Source of the DNA: Chlamydiota bacterium
GTDB lineage: Bacteria; Chlamydiota; Chlamydiia; Chlamydiales; JABDDJ01
DNA length: 64,000 nucleotides
Reading direction: 5' to 3'
Assembly: GCA_013287645.1 (NCBI GenBank)
Contig: JABDDJ010000008.1
Location: 1-64,000 of the forward strand
Numbering within the stretch: position 1 is the stretch's first letter; each line of letters opens with the position of its first letter. The translations under genes were made by a program, and so were the position numbers. The notes beneath the pieces are model-generated. The model had not been told where the DNA came from and searched no databases. It saw only the letters and a program-made list of their open reading frames with translations. Positions 35,363 through 44,475 of the stretch are shown one piece after another.

Positions 35363-36027
35363 GTTTTCCTCTCATTTCGAAAAACTACCCAACAAGCAAT
35401 CAACGAGACCCACCAGATAATTAGAGCAGAGGCTATCGCATCACTCAAGTAATGGCCTCCTTGAGTAATCCTCAATAGGCTGAGTATAGTTCCGATGCCG
35501 AATGCTAAAAAATAGCCTGTGATCTCTAGCCAGCGTTTACGCATCTGCTGACCTACTAAAGCCACAGAGAAAAAAACGAATCCCATGGCGCAGTGGCCGC
35601 ATGGAAATGATTTTGAAGGAATAGGATTTCCAAAATTAGCAGCATAAAAGGGGCGAAATGGCTGTTTTCCGCCAAATTCTAAAGTCTCCTTAGGCCGTGC
35701 CCTTCCCCAGTGGTCTTTTAAAAATGCATGGATAGTGAGGCCACATCCTAGCGCCATGACGATCACGGGTACGAGCGCATACTTTCTCCATTTAGCCCAA
35801 TAGCTTGAGAAGAAGCCTAACAACAGGACTCCTAAACAAAACAAAGTGACAATCCAGGCGGGTGTGGGTCCCCAATCAAATAGAAACTGAGTGATGGAAT
35901 TTGAAACAAAACGGTTGTCGCCAATGGCGCCTGGAGTATAGAATAGCCCCGTAACAGCTAAGTCTAAGGATCCTGACCAGGGTGCATAGATCAAAAAAAG
36001 TAGTAATGGTATTAGCCAGCGTTTCAT
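35350..36027 (-). CDS. PAP2-family membrane phosphatase
   Basis: 225 residues from the ATG at 36027 with AGAGGA four bases upstream; a frame from 36057 would start ten codons earlier without support. Membrane phosphatase with the three PAP2 motifs: KDHWGRARP (KxxxxxxRP), FPCGHC (PSGH-like) and RITQGGHYLSD (RxxxxxHxxxD). About six membrane helices. Family members dephosphorylate phosphatidate, undecaprenyl diphosphate or lipid A. Co-transcribed with lexA. Confidence 0.9.
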   Translation of the reverse strand: MKRWLIPLLLFLIYAPWSGSLDLAVTGLFYTPGAIGDNRFVSNSITQFLFDWGPTPAWIVTLFCLGVLLLGFFSSYWAKWRKYALVPVIVMALGCGLTIHAFLKDHWGRARPKETLEFGGKQPFRPFYAANFGNPIPSKSFPCGHCAMGFVFFSVALVGQQMRKRWLEITGYFLAFGIGTILSLLRITQGGHYLSDAIASALIIWWVSLIACWVVFRNERKTCTV

Positions 36028-36081
36028 GAGTTCCTCTTCCCTGGAAGCATACAGCATTTTTATTTACATTAATAGGTCAAT

Positions 36082-37263
36082 ATGAGCTCTTTCTTCTTCA
36101 TGCCAGTGCCTTTATGGATGTGTCTTCTACTCCTTCTCCTATTAACCATCGCCATCTGGGGCTGGATTACTTCGCAGATAAGGCTCTCTTTTCAACACAA
36201 GATGGTCGAAAGCTTCAAAGCTCTCTCCAACGACGCACTAAGGCAAAATAGCGAGTCATTTCTGCAGTTGGCCACAGCCAGATTCTCCACACTACATTCA
36301 GAAGCACGGGGAGATCTGCAGCGGCGCCAAGATTTTTTTGAAGGCATCGTCAAGCCTGTGCGCGAAACCATCGAAAAGATGGATACTAAGCTGCATGAGC
36401 TAGAAAAAAATCGCGTGGTTTCAGAAAGCCGCTTAGGCGATCAGGTTATCCGCCTTCAGCAAGAGACCGCAAGCCTGGTCCGTGCACTCCGACAGCCCCA
36501 CGTAAGAGGGAAATGGGGAGAAGTACAGCTACGCCGTGTTGTAGAGATGGCAGGAATGCTGGAATATTGCGATTTTAATTTGCAGGAGACTGCAACTAAC
36601 GGAGATGAGCGCTGTAGGCCGGACATGATTGTGCGGCTTCCTGGAGGAAAAAATGTCGTCGTCGATTCGAAAGCACCACTGCATGCCTATTTAGAGGCCC
36701 ATGATCTCGTCGATGAAGGAGCCCGCGTGCTAAAGCTAAAAGAACATGCCCGGCAAGTACGCCATCATATTGAAGAGCTCTCTAAAAAAAGTTATTGGGA
36801 TCAATTTAAGCCTGCACCAGAATTTGTGGTCCTATTTTTGCCAGGTGAGCCCTTCTTTAGTGCGGCACTGGAGCAAGATCCTACTCTGATTGAGCGCGGC
36901 GTGGAACAAAAAGTTATTTTAGCTACCCCCACAACCCTTATCGCACTACTACGCGCTGTGGCATATGGCTGGCGTCAGGAGGTCTTAGCCGAAAATGCTC
37001 AGCTTATTAGCGCAACAGGAAAACAGCTCTACGAAAGACTGACTGTATTCTATGAACACCTTAACGGCATTAAACGTGGTCTAGAACAAGCTGTAAAAGG
37101 GTATAATCAGGCGGTAGGCTCATTTGAAACACGCATCCTCACCTCAGCACGCAAACTCAACGACCTTGGCGCAGGCACCGACAAAGAAATACCCTCCATC
37201 GAACCCATCGACACCACCTGCCGGGAAATGAGCGAACGCTCCGAGCTCCCCCGAGTTCTCTAA
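36082..37263 (+). CDS. rmuC: RmuC-family DNA recombination protein
   Basis: 393 residues. One N-terminal membrane segment (PLWMCLLLLLLLTIAIWGW), then a helical/coiled-coil region to about 140, then the conserved nuclease-like RmuC domain: GKWGEVQLRRVVEMAGML, RPDMIVRLPGGKNVVVDSKAPL, VVLFLPGEPFF and ATPTTLIALLRAVAYGW. RmuC limits recombination between inverted repeats in E. coli, which is of interest given the many inverted repeats in this window. The tail is rich in Ser and Pro. Divergent from the PAP2-lexA pair. Confidence 0.92.
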   Translation: MSSFFFMPVPLWMCLLLLLLLTIAIWGWITSQIRLSFQHKMVESFKALSNDALRQNSESFLQLATARFSTLHSEARGDLQRRQDFFEGIVKPVRETIEKMDTKLHELEKNRVVSESRLGDQVIRLQQETASLVRALRQPHVRGKWGEVQLRRVVEMAGMLEYCDFNLQETATNGDERCRPDMIVRLPGGKNVVVDSKAPLHAYLEAHDLVDEGARVLKLKEHARQVRHHIEELSKKSYWDQFKPAPEFVVLFLPGEPFFSAALEQDPTLIERGVEQKVILATPTTLIALLRAVAYGWRQEVLAENAQLISATGKQLYERLTVFYEHLNGIKRGLEQAVKGYNQAVGSFETRILTSARKLNDLGAGTDKEIPSIEPIDTTCREMSERSELPRVL

Positions 37264-37310
37264 TTTAATTACACTTTAGTAACTTTCAACTAGACAAACG
37301 CGTATTAACC

Positions 37311-37339
37311 TTGTAATTAATCATATTATTAATTATAGT
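37311..37339 (+). promoter_or_regulatory. Sigma-70-like promoter of the HECT gene
   Basis: TTGTAA (37311-37316), a 17-base AT-rich spacer, and TATAGT (37334-37339), 24 bases upstream of the ATG at 37364. The only SD-like sequence near the start is a weak GG at 37355. Confidence 0.6.
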
Positions 37340-37363
37340 AATAAGTTTAAATACGGCATTTTA

Positions 37364-39589
37364 ATGTTTAAAGAAATTAATTCATTTGGATACGAAAATC
37401 GTTACTATTTACCTATAGTAGGCTCTTACTATGGAGTAAATGAAATTATTGACGGAGTTAATGATTTATTGCATCCTATGAAAATCTTTCAAAGCGAAAA
37501 AAAAAGTTTAGCTTACCGCAAAATCTGTCATGGCTCTGCAGCTTTAATTCCTGTTCTAGGAATTATTGCCTTATATGCTTTCCAGTTCTTTTTCCCTGAA
37601 AAACCAGAACCAATTATAGAGAATCCATATCTGAATGATGATCCTGAAATCAATGCTGTTTTAGATAAATTAGAAGATATTGTTACGGGACCTGAGAAAA
37701 AAGAGAACTATATAAATTGGTATAATGCTGGAGGAGCGTCTTTCTATTCAAATCAAATCCCCAAGATGTCGCAAAGTCAACTCTTCCACCTCACTTCTAT
37801 TACATCATTTATCGATAACAGTGAATTTTGGTTATATCGGCATATGATTCCGAAACTATCCGAGGACAAACAATGTCGAGAATTATCATTAGCGTTGGAT
37901 TTTGGTATAAATATTGCTATAGATATGATAGAGCGATCCAAATTATCAAAAGAAAACCAGGCTCTCGCGTTTGCACGTTTCATTTCTCACAACCGACATA
38001 CTCATCCAGGTGAATATAGTCTCGAGAATATAAAAGAAGTTTTAGGTATCGATTTCGTATATAAGATTGCACCGTACCTAAATTATGTAGATGTCAGAGG
38101 TTTGGAAGAAAACGAAATTAATAAAATATTACTTAAATGTCCCAATATTCAGTATTTACTTATAGATAATAAAGAAATAAAAAAATTACCAATAGAGTTG
38201 CCTTTCTGTAGGGTTCTTTGTTGTGGAGATTGTTCTTCTCTTATAGAGTTGCCCCCATTACCCTCTTGTATACATCTTCAAATCGATCGTTGCAGACAGC
38301 TTAGAACAGTACAAGAATTACTTTGTTGTATTTATTGTGAGGGTTCTGAATGCGTATCACTTACAACGATCGCATTACCAATCGGTGAAAAAGTTTACCT
38401 TGAGGGTTGCACAAATCTTACAGAGATCCCACCTTTACTGAGATGTCGAGTTCTTAATATCAGAGATTGTCCAAACCTTAGCGCTGTGCCCGTAGTGCCC
38501 ATCACTTGCTCCATCTATTCCAATCATGGTGACTCTACAAAAATGGTAATAGACTTCGATAATTTTATTCAAAACCCTAAAAAGCTACTCATGGATTTGG
38601 GAAATTATTTACTCAATAACCTTCCATTTCCCAATATTTATTATTTTTCCGAAGGCAAGCAGTCTGTGGCTATAGATGCAGGGGGTGTGAGACGCGATTT
38701 TTTGACACGCCTGTTGGAGAACCTATTCAAAGAAGTTGAGGGTAAGATAACCCTGATAATGTCTAAAGATAAAATGCCTATGGCTAATGAAGACCCTGAA
38801 AATGAAATTTGTTACCGTATTCTTGGTCGTCTTTTTGCCTTTTGCTATCCTCAACACTCCTCTTTCAAAACAGGACCCTTATTTAACGAAATGGTTTATA
38901 CATTTATTGCAGACCCATCAGAAGGCGATGAATGGTACATTAACTGCTACTTTAACTTAATGAATATCCCCCAGAATATTAAAACCTTTATAACTCTTAA
39001 TGAAACAAAACCAGAGCTAACAAAGAAAGACTTGGATTATGTGACTCTTCTAGACGAAACTTTTGTCGATACTAAAGAACATAGAAAAGTACTTCGAGAA
39101 GAAATCCTACAAAAAGCACGAAAAGATGCTAAACTTCGCCCGCTAGCTTATATACGCGATGAGATGAAAAAAATCTTAACAGATGCTGAGATGAATATGA
39201 TATCTCAAGCAGGACCTAAAACCCTTCAAGAACGGATAGAAGGGTTACTTACAGCTGACCTATTGCTCAATAAACTTAATTGGGTGCAAGGGGCAGTAAG
39301 TCATCAAGATTTAGTGAAAATTCAAGTATTTTTTACTAAATGGATTAACGAGGCTAAATTCGAACAACTTACAAAATTTGTACGGACTGTGACGGGTAAT
39401 AGCACACTAAGTAGCCATCCCATCAAAATCGAGTTATACAATAGAGATATTGGTCGCTGTCCCAATGCACATACTTGTTTTATGAGTCTAGAAGTACCAG
39501 CGGGATATCCCAACCAAAAGCATTTTAACGATAAGCTCAACGAGTGTTTAGTGAACAGCCTTCATGGCGACGGCTTTCAAACAGTGTAA
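37364..39589 (+). CDS. LRR protein with C-terminal HECT-type E3 ubiquitin ligase domain
   Basis: 741 residues. One hydrophobic segment near residues 65-80 (ALIPVLGIIALYAFQFFF). Residues about 235-400 are leucine-rich repeats (IELPPLPSCIHLQIDRC, LTTIALPIGEKVYLEGC, LTEIPPLLRCRVLNIRDC). From about residue 435 a HECT domain: AIDAGGVRRDFLTRLLENLF and CYRILGRLFAFCYPQH in the N-lobe, FVRTVTGNSTLSS and the catalytic loop PNAHTCFMSLEVP, with Cys705, in the C-lobe, 36 residues before the end. This is a eukaryotic ubiquitin-ligase domain. The protein has no signal peptide. It would act in the host cell if secreted; the LRRs would choose the target. Confidence 0.85.
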   Translation: MFKEINSFGYENRYYLPIVGSYYGVNEIIDGVNDLLHPMKIFQSEKKSLAYRKICHGSAALIPVLGIIALYAFQFFFPEKPEPIIENPYLNDDPEINAVLDKLEDIVTGPEKKENYINWYNAGGASFYSNQIPKMSQSQLFHLTSITSFIDNSEFWLYRHMIPKLSEDKQCRELSLALDFGINIAIDMIERSKLSKENQALAFARFISHNRHTHPGEYSLENIKEVLGIDFVYKIAPYLNYVDVRGLEENEINKILLKCPNIQYLLIDNKEIKKLPIELPFCRVLCCGDCSSLIELPPLPSCIHLQIDRCRQLRTVQELLCCIYCEGSECVSLTTIALPIGEKVYLEGCTNLTEIPPLLRCRVLNIRDCPNLSAVPVVPITCSIYSNHGDSTKMVIDFDNFIQNPKKLLMDLGNYLLNNLPFPNIYYFSEGKQSVAIDAGGVRRDFLTRLLENLFKEVEGKITLIMSKDKMPMANEDPENEICYRILGRLFAFCYPQHSSFKTGPLFNEMVYTFIADPSEGDEWYINCYFNLMNIPQNIKTFITLNETKPELTKKDLDYVTLLDETFVDTKEHRKVLREEILQKARKDAKLRPLAYIRDEMKKILTDAEMNMISQAGPKTLQERIEGLLTADLLLNKLNWVQGAVSHQDLVKIQVFFTKWINEAKFEQLTKFVRTVTGNSTLSSHPIKIELYNRDIGRCPNAHTCFMSLEVPAGYPNQKHFNDKLNECLVNSLHGDGFQTV

Positions 39590-39608
39590 TTAATTACACA
39601 CGTTACAC

Positions 39609-39648
39609 AAAACTTATTTCTTCGCGACCTTCGCGTTAAGTAAGTTTT
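39609..39648. terminator. Possible terminator between convergent genes
   Basis: AAAACTTA (39609-39616) pairs with TAAGTTTT (39641-39648), with CTTCGCGACCTTCGCG-like sequence inside the loop. Between the HECT gene and the thiolase gene. The 'CTTCGCG' units may be a decayed member of the GCAAAG repeat type. Confidence 0.4.
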
Positions 39649-39664
39649 ACGTCAGATTAGTTAA

Positions 39665-40900
39665 TTATTGTAATGATTTAACGATCACGCAGGTAACGGT
39701 TTTATCATTGCCGCCCATGCTGATCAGCATGCCGAAGGGTGTACGAGGAGTTGCTTGATTTGCAGCGCGTTTTGTGAATTGATGAAGTAAGTCGACAAGT
39801 TGACGTACTCCGGAAGCACCTGTGGGATGCCCAAAGCCAATTAATCCTCCCGAAAGATTTGTCGGGAGCTTTCCTTTTATTCCTGTATGGCCTTCCATCA
39901 TATATTCAGGGCCTTGTCCTGGCTTTGCAACACCAATAGCTTCCAAAGCCAGCAAACCTGAAATGGAAAAACAGTCATGAAGCTCCAAGAGTCCAATATC
40001 TTGCATTGTAAGCTCAGCTTGCTCGAGAGCTTTTTGCACGGCAAGGGCTGTTGTTGAGAGCACTGTTGGATCTTCAGGATCGACGGTGATGTCTCCTTGG
40101 GCCTCTCCGATAGCAATGATTTCGATGGCATGTTGTGGCTGAAGGCCTGTCTTTTGCAACCCTTCTTCCGAAGCAATGACTATTGACACAGCTCCATCGC
40201 TGACTTTGGAGCAGTCATAGTAATTAAGGTAAGGAATAAATTTATTTGCATCGGGCGGTGTCATGCCGAGAGTATAAAGGTCGGACGAAGTATTATGGTA
40301 CTCTTGTGCCTTAGGGCAGTGGCGCGCATTGAGTATAGCCTGTTCATACCACTTGGCTAACGCTTCGCGGGTCTTGATCTCCCCATAACGTGCAAAATAG
40401 GCTCCAGCTCTTTCTGCAAAGAGGCCAGGGAAAAAGTAGGCATGTCCCTGTTGCCGTTCTCGGCTATAGTGGGCTGCTCCGGCCAGGACGTCAGCTCCAT
40501 ATAGAGACTTCATTGTATTTTGCATTTCGAATGCAGCGACAAAGGTGAGGTCGGATGTCTCGGCGAGGATAGAGCGTGCAGCCGTTGCGATGGCCCGTCC
40601 GCCAGTTCCACAAGCCCCTTCAACTGCAGTACAGGGCTTTCCTAATAATGAAGGAGCGATAAAAGGCAAAAATCCTGGGAGGTTGGCTTGATTGAGGAAG
40701 CGTCCCGACATAAAACTTCCAATGATTCCCTCATCATATCCAGGGCTATTAGGAAGCTGTGTGGATGTTCCCTGAGCAGTCTCCTGCAGATATGCCTCAA
40801 AATGCGGCATAGAACCAGGTTTGAATTCGGGTCTACCTGTACCCATGAATACTGTCGTATATCCAGCTAAAGCAAAAAGACGTCGACGAAAAGGTTTCAT
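39665..40900 (-). CDS. Acetyl-CoA acyltransferase (thiolase), SCP2-like
   Basis: 411 residues. Cleaves 3-ketoacyl-CoA with CoA (or condenses two acetyl-CoA). Active-site Cys in AVEGACGTGGRA, His in LELHDCFSISG, the second catalytic region in NLSGGLIGFGHPTGASGVRQ, and the Gly-rich end GMLISMGGND. The pattern NLSGG...GHPTGASG with ELHD is that of the SCP2/acetyl-CoA acetyltransferase subgroup rather than FadA proper. The first residues (MKPFRRRLFALAGYTTVFMG) are slightly hydrophobic. ATGA overlap with the dehydrogenase gene upstream. Last step of this beta-oxidation operon. Confidence 0.9.
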   Translation of the reverse strand: MKPFRRRLFALAGYTTVFMGTGRPEFKPGSMPHFEAYLQETAQGTSTQLPNSPGYDEGIIGSFMSGRFLNQANLPGFLPFIAPSLLGKPCTAVEGACGTGGRAIATAARSILAETSDLTFVAAFEMQNTMKSLYGADVLAGAAHYSRERQQGHAYFFPGLFAERAGAYFARYGEIKTREALAKWYEQAILNARHCPKAQEYHNTSSDLYTLGMTPPDANKFIPYLNYYDCSKVSDGAVSIVIASEEGLQKTGLQPQHAIEIIAIGEAQGDITVDPEDPTVLSTTALAVQKALEQAELTMQDIGLLELHDCFSISGLLALEAIGVAKPGQGPEYMMEGHTGIKGKLPTNLSGGLIGFGHPTGASGVRQLVDLLHQFTKRAANQATPRTPFGMLISMGGNDKTVTCVIVKSLQ

Positions 40901-42261
40901 GCTGGCACTTCCTTTTGTAGTAATTCTTTTACCCAGCTATCCAATGGACCATAAAGCTGGTGAAAGCCTAGTTTAACTACAGTATTAACATCTTCGGATG
41001 ATTGGGCAATATTGGTGTCGACGAGAACTTGAGCAATGTTATGGCATGCCCGTAGATATTCTTTGACGATTTGGCAACCCATTGTTTGGCTTTTGACAAG
41101 ATTTTGAAAGTATTTTTGAAGCTGTTCCGGTGAGTGAGCATCCTTCCAGTTGACATGACCTTCTGGAAGAGGTCCTAAAAGATCCTTAACTCTTGAGATG
41201 GCGGGATCGTGGAGATCGATATAGGTCTCTTTATTAATGTCATAAACGGCGACAGGATTACCTTTAGCGTCATATTTGAAGTATCCTGGAGCTTGAGAGC
41301 CATTTTGTCCTAAACCACCCGTTATTCCCTTCTCGTTTAGTTGAAGGATAGTTTTAGCAAGTACCCCCGGTTCTTGAAGCAGTGAGGCCATAGTTTGAGC
41401 GATGTTGACACAGACTTGAATCCCCACAAAATCGATTAATTGGAAAATGCCCATGGGCCGTATGAGAAATTCTTGAGTTAGGCGGTTGACAGCGTAAATG
41501 GCAGCGGAGGATTCAAATAGTTGCCCTAGCTTATCCAAGAGAGCATCAGCAAAGGCAACTTCGCGAATAAAGTATCCATTACCGATAAAGCCTGGAAGGT
41601 CTTTGGTGTAAATGATGGTTTTTCCAAAGCGTTGAGCAATCTCGATGGCAAATTCTTTGGTAGTCTCATCTACATTCTCTGGCAAGCTGATTTCGATAAG
41701 TTTTTGGACAGGAGCAGGATTATAAAAATGCAGACCAGTAATGTGGTGATTGAGCGCGCCATAAGCATTGAGCATAAAGATGGGGATGGATGAGGTATTG
41801 GAGAAGTAGTGTTGAGGATGAGGTGCGTTCTTAACTAGAAAATTTAATTTTTGGCTTTTGATCATCATCGATTCAGGTAGTGCTTCAAAAACTAAATGGG
41901 CTTTAACAGCCTCTTCCAAATAGGTGCTGCATGTGATCATATTCATGGCACCATCGACAAAAGCTTGGACGATGTCTTGATTGCTGACCAGCTGTGGACA
42001 AGAAGAATAGACCTTTCTTATAGGGACAATCTGTTTTTCGGCATATTTGTTGAGCTGAGTTTTAAGATAATTTTTTAAACGTGGAAAACCAGTCTCATCC
42101 GCATCAATAAGTGCCAAGCTGAAATTGCCAGTGCCTGTGCGGCCACATTTATTCAGTTCTAATTTGGCCATTTCTTGAAGAACTAGAGCTGCAATTCCTT
42201 GGCCCATTTTACCGGCTGCCCCAAGGACTGCGCAATGCTGAAAGGATTCGTCTAAGGTCAT
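40897..42261 (-). CDS. 3-hydroxyacyl-CoA dehydrogenase
   Basis: 454 residues from the ATG at 42261, which overlaps the upstream hydratase stop as ATGA; a frame from 42330 would enter the upstream gene. NAD-binding motif GAAGKMGQGIA, the catalytic region STSSIPIFMLNAYG...GLHFYNPAPVQKLIEI (catalytic His in LHFYNP) and the C-terminal dimer part with KDLPGFIGN. A fused crotonase domain is absent; the hydratase is the separate upstream gene. Function is oxidation of L-3-hydroxyacyl-CoA. No membrane segment. Confidence 0.92.
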   Translation of the reverse strand: MTLDESFQHCAVLGAAGKMGQGIAALVLQEMAKLELNKCGRTGTGNFSLALIDADETGFPRLKNYLKTQLNKYAEKQIVPIRKVYSSCPQLVSNQDIVQAFVDGAMNMITCSTYLEEAVKAHLVFEALPESMMIKSQKLNFLVKNAPHPQHYFSNTSSIPIFMLNAYGALNHHITGLHFYNPAPVQKLIEISLPENVDETTKEFAIEIAQRFGKTIIYTKDLPGFIGNGYFIREVAFADALLDKLGQLFESSAAIYAVNRLTQEFLIRPMGIFQLIDFVGIQVCVNIAQTMASLLQEPGVLAKTILQLNEKGITGGLGQNGSQAPGYFKYDAKGNPVAVYDINKETYIDLHDPAISRVKDLLGPLPEGHVNWKDAHSPEQLQKYFQNLVKSQTMGCQIVKEYLRACHNIAQVLVDTNIAQSSEDVNTVVKLGFHQLYGPLDSWVKELLQKEVPA

Positions 42262-43001
42262 GAAATTGATTCCTTTTTTTTGCTGAGAAATTTCTCTATG
42301 CAAGCTACAGTTTTGGGTGCATGGAGACATTCATCAAATAGAGTTCTTTCTAAAGCAAAATCGTTACTACGTATAGCTTTTTTGGCTTTGATTTGCGCAT
42401 GGCGAGGTAACTCTAAGATTTTTTTTGAAAAATGAGTAACATATTCTTTTAATTCAGCTTTTGGAACCATGCCGTTAAACATTCCCAGCTCCTGCGCCTC
42501 ATCAGAAGTTCCCACTTTCGCAGTCAGTATCCAGTCTAACGCCGCAGCATATCCAATCCGTTTAGGCAGTCGCTGCGTTCCTCCAAATCCTGGAATCAAT
42601 CCCAGTCCGACTTCAGGCAATCCTACCTTTATCCCTTGAGCAGCAAATATAAAATCGCAACTCAGCGCAAGTTCCAGTCCGCCTCCAAGGGCAAATCCAT
42701 TCAGCATCGCTACAGTGATCGGATTTCCCTCTTCTAAGGTAGCCATTGTCTTATGGCCTAACTGAGTAAATATACTGCTTTCCTTTGGAGACATGGCTGC
42801 CATCTCTCTAATGTCTGCCCCTGCACAAAAAGCCTTCTCTCCAAACCCGGTAACAATGATCAGCCGCATCTGTTTTTCCCAGTTCTTTGAGATATCATAG
42901 ATTTCCTGCAGCATTTCAGAATTTAAAGCATTGTGAACGTTAGGGCGATGGAGCGTGATCCATCCTATTTCACCCTCTTCCCTAGTGATGATAGATGGCA
43001 T
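42258..43001 (-). CDS. Enoyl-CoA hydratase/crotonase
   Basis: 247 residues. Hydrates 2-trans-enoyl-CoA. Crotonase motifs are LHRPNVHNALNSEM, AFCAGADIREMAA (oxyanion hole), LNGFALGGGLELALSCD with the first catalytic Glu region, and KVGLPEVGLGLIPGFGGTQRLP with the second catalytic Glu. AGAGGA six bases before the ATG. First gene of the beta-oxidation operon (hydratase, dehydrogenase, thiolase, linked by two ATGA overlaps). A palindrome (43015-43061) that also precedes prpB lies directly upstream. Confidence 0.93.
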   Translation of the reverse strand: MPSIITREEGEIGWITLHRPNVHNALNSEMLQEIYDISKNWEKQMRLIIVTGFGEKAFCAGADIREMAAMSPKESSIFTQLGHKTMATLEEGNPITVAMLNGFALGGGLELALSCDFIFAAQGIKVGLPEVGLGLIPGFGGTQRLPKRIGYAAALDWILTAKVGTSDEAQELGMFNGMVPKAELKEYVTHFSKKILELPRHAQIKAKKAIRSNDFALERTLFDECLHAPKTVACIEKFLSKKKESIS

Positions 43002-43014
43002 AATTAATCCTCTA

Positions 43015-43061
43015 AATATTTATATATAACAAACTGAGTTTGTAATATATAAAATTTGAAA
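43015..43061. promoter_or_regulatory. Palindrome A, upstream of the beta-oxidation operon
   Basis: AATATTTATATATAACA, then CTG-centred arms ACAAACT/AGTTTGT, then TATATAAAATTTGAAA. The stem is 15 bp with one mismatch (43021-43035 with 43037-43051). 17 bases on the left and 16 on the right are identical to the site before prpB (45484-45526). It ends about 14 bases before the hydratase start. Confidence 0.6.
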
Positions 43062-43154
43062 GTGCTCTCGATCTGCTCACGGCCCCAGGGAATCTGCTTG
43101 CACCATTGTCCAGTTTATGAAATATATTCCAGAACCCTTCTTAAGAATTCGATC

Positions 43155-43427
43155 ATGAAGCTTAAAAAAGATGCAAAAGTAATTGAGTATAGTCCTTCAC
43201 AGGAACTGCTTGATGAAACATTTATTGCAAAAGCTGTTTGGGAATGCCTGAAAAACAATGATTCAGAGGGCGTCATTGAAATCATAGAAACCCACTTAGA
43301 AATTGTGAATAAGATGAAGGCTTCTGAAAAGAATGAGCTTTCTCGATCGACTCTATATCATGCCTTGAAAGGGAAAAACCCAACAATAAAAACTCTTGCC
43401 AAACTGGTGAACTGCTGCGCTGCATAA
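43155..43427 (+). CDS. Orphan HigA-like antidote protein
   Basis: 90 residues from the ATG at 43155 (a longer frame from 43056 has no support). The protein matches the pattern of 'putative addiction module antidote' proteins: a short N-terminal arm, DETFIAKAVWECLKNND, then LSRSTLYHALKGKNPTIKTLAKLV, an XRE-type helix-turn-helix at the end. The HigB-type toxin gene that normally precedes such a gene is not found: the 150 bases upstream have no open frame for it. It may have lost its partner. It lies next to palindrome A, so it could also be a regulator there. Confidence 0.72.
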   Translation: MKLKKDAKVIEYSPSQELLDETFIAKAVWECLKNNDSEGVIEIIETHLEIVNKMKASEKNELSRSTLYHALKGKNPTIKTLAKLVNCCAA

Positions 43428-43647
43428 AGTAACCTATTTGAATAGCTGACATTATCTAATTATAGACATACTCAAAACACTCCAATTGTAAATAGATTAT
43501 TTTACATTGCACCCAAAACCAACTTTTGTATAAGATTTCCGTATTTCATTTTTCCGGTTTGCCAGTGCGACATATTTTTCTAATATTATTTTTACATTAA
43601 TAAACTTAAGAATATAATTTAATAGGATTTTAGTAGCTTATGTCCGG

Positions 43648-44475
43648 TTAGTTGTGTGACAACTCGCCTTTACTGTGCATGTTGTCTATCGATGGATTTT
43701 TAATATCATCATTCGATGCATTGAGGGTAATTTTGCAGGAATGCAATAAGAGAGGTGTATGATCATGTGCCATTTCGGCGTGTTGAATATACCCTTGAAA
43801 GATTGCAGAGGCGTTTTCGAATTGTTTTAATTGCTCTTCAAATGGCTTACCTACCCTAATCGTAATTTCATCATCTTTTGAATCACACTCGATATTTGTA
43901 GATTCAACCAACAATTCTTTTGATCGTTCATCAAGCTTTAGAACCCAGCATGTTTCTGGATAATCTCCAGATTCAATGCAACTATAGTTAGGAGGTCCAG
44001 GGAAAACCTTGAAGTGAAGGATTCCGCTTAATTCTACATCTTCTGGAATCTGTTGCATCTCGGTTAGATGGAGTTGATAGGAAGGGATAGGACGAAATAC
44101 ATGTGGGGAAGAAGGCCACTTTCCCAATACTTCAACTTGCTTATCTTCGAGACGGCGACATAGCTGTTTATCATCTAGACCTGACAAAAATAATTGTAAA
44201 ATGGATAAGTCAAATCCGAGCCCCGCAAGATACTGCCGGTCATCTTCATTCAATTCAGCAATTTTTTTCTGTAAACAAAGTTTCGAAGAGGAGTTTAATT
44301 CAAGAAACCATCCAAAAATGCCGCGTTCTACAGCTTGAGGAATTAAGTGTTCATAGTATTTTCTAACAAGTTTTCCCGTAAAAACGACATCTTCCGCAAG
44401 CAAATTTGAAGTAATCAAAAAAAATCCTATTATACAACTCCTAACAATAAACCAGATCGCGAAATGCCTTTGCAT
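43648..44475 (-). CDS. Exported protein, possibly DUF4431-like
   Basis: 275 residues from the ATG at 44475, which gives a normal signal peptide (MQRHFAIWFIVRSCIIGFFLITSNLLA). An in-frame ATG at 44526 has an excellent AGGAGG before it, but the hydrophobic core would then start at residue 25, and those G-rich codons lie in the upstream gene. The C-terminal part has TCWVLKLDE and a beta-rich look with HSCKITLNAS, similar to DUF4431, with moderate support. It overlaps the upstream gene by 35 bases. Function unknown. The 220 bases between 43428 and 43647 are AT-rich, with no gene seen. Confidence 0.55.
   Translation of the reverse strand: MQRHFAIWFIVRSCIIGFFLITSNLLAEDVVFTGKLVRKYYEHLIPQAVERGIFGWFLELNSSSKLCLQKKIAELNEDDRQYLAGLGFDLSILQLFLSGLDDKQLCRRLEDKQVEVLGKWPSSPHVFRPIPSYQLHLTEMQQIPEDVELSGILHFKVFPGPPNYSCIESGDYPETCWVLKLDERSKELLVESTNIECDSKDDEITIRVGKPFEEQLKQFENASAIFQGYIQHAEMAHDHTPLLLHSCKITLNASNDDIKNPSIDNMHSKGELSHN

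Noticed and set aside
43056-43154. N-terminal extension of the antidote-like protein (Cys-rich)
   Set aside because: Begins with TTG at the end of palindrome A without SD, and has no homology to the family, which starts at the ATG at 43155.
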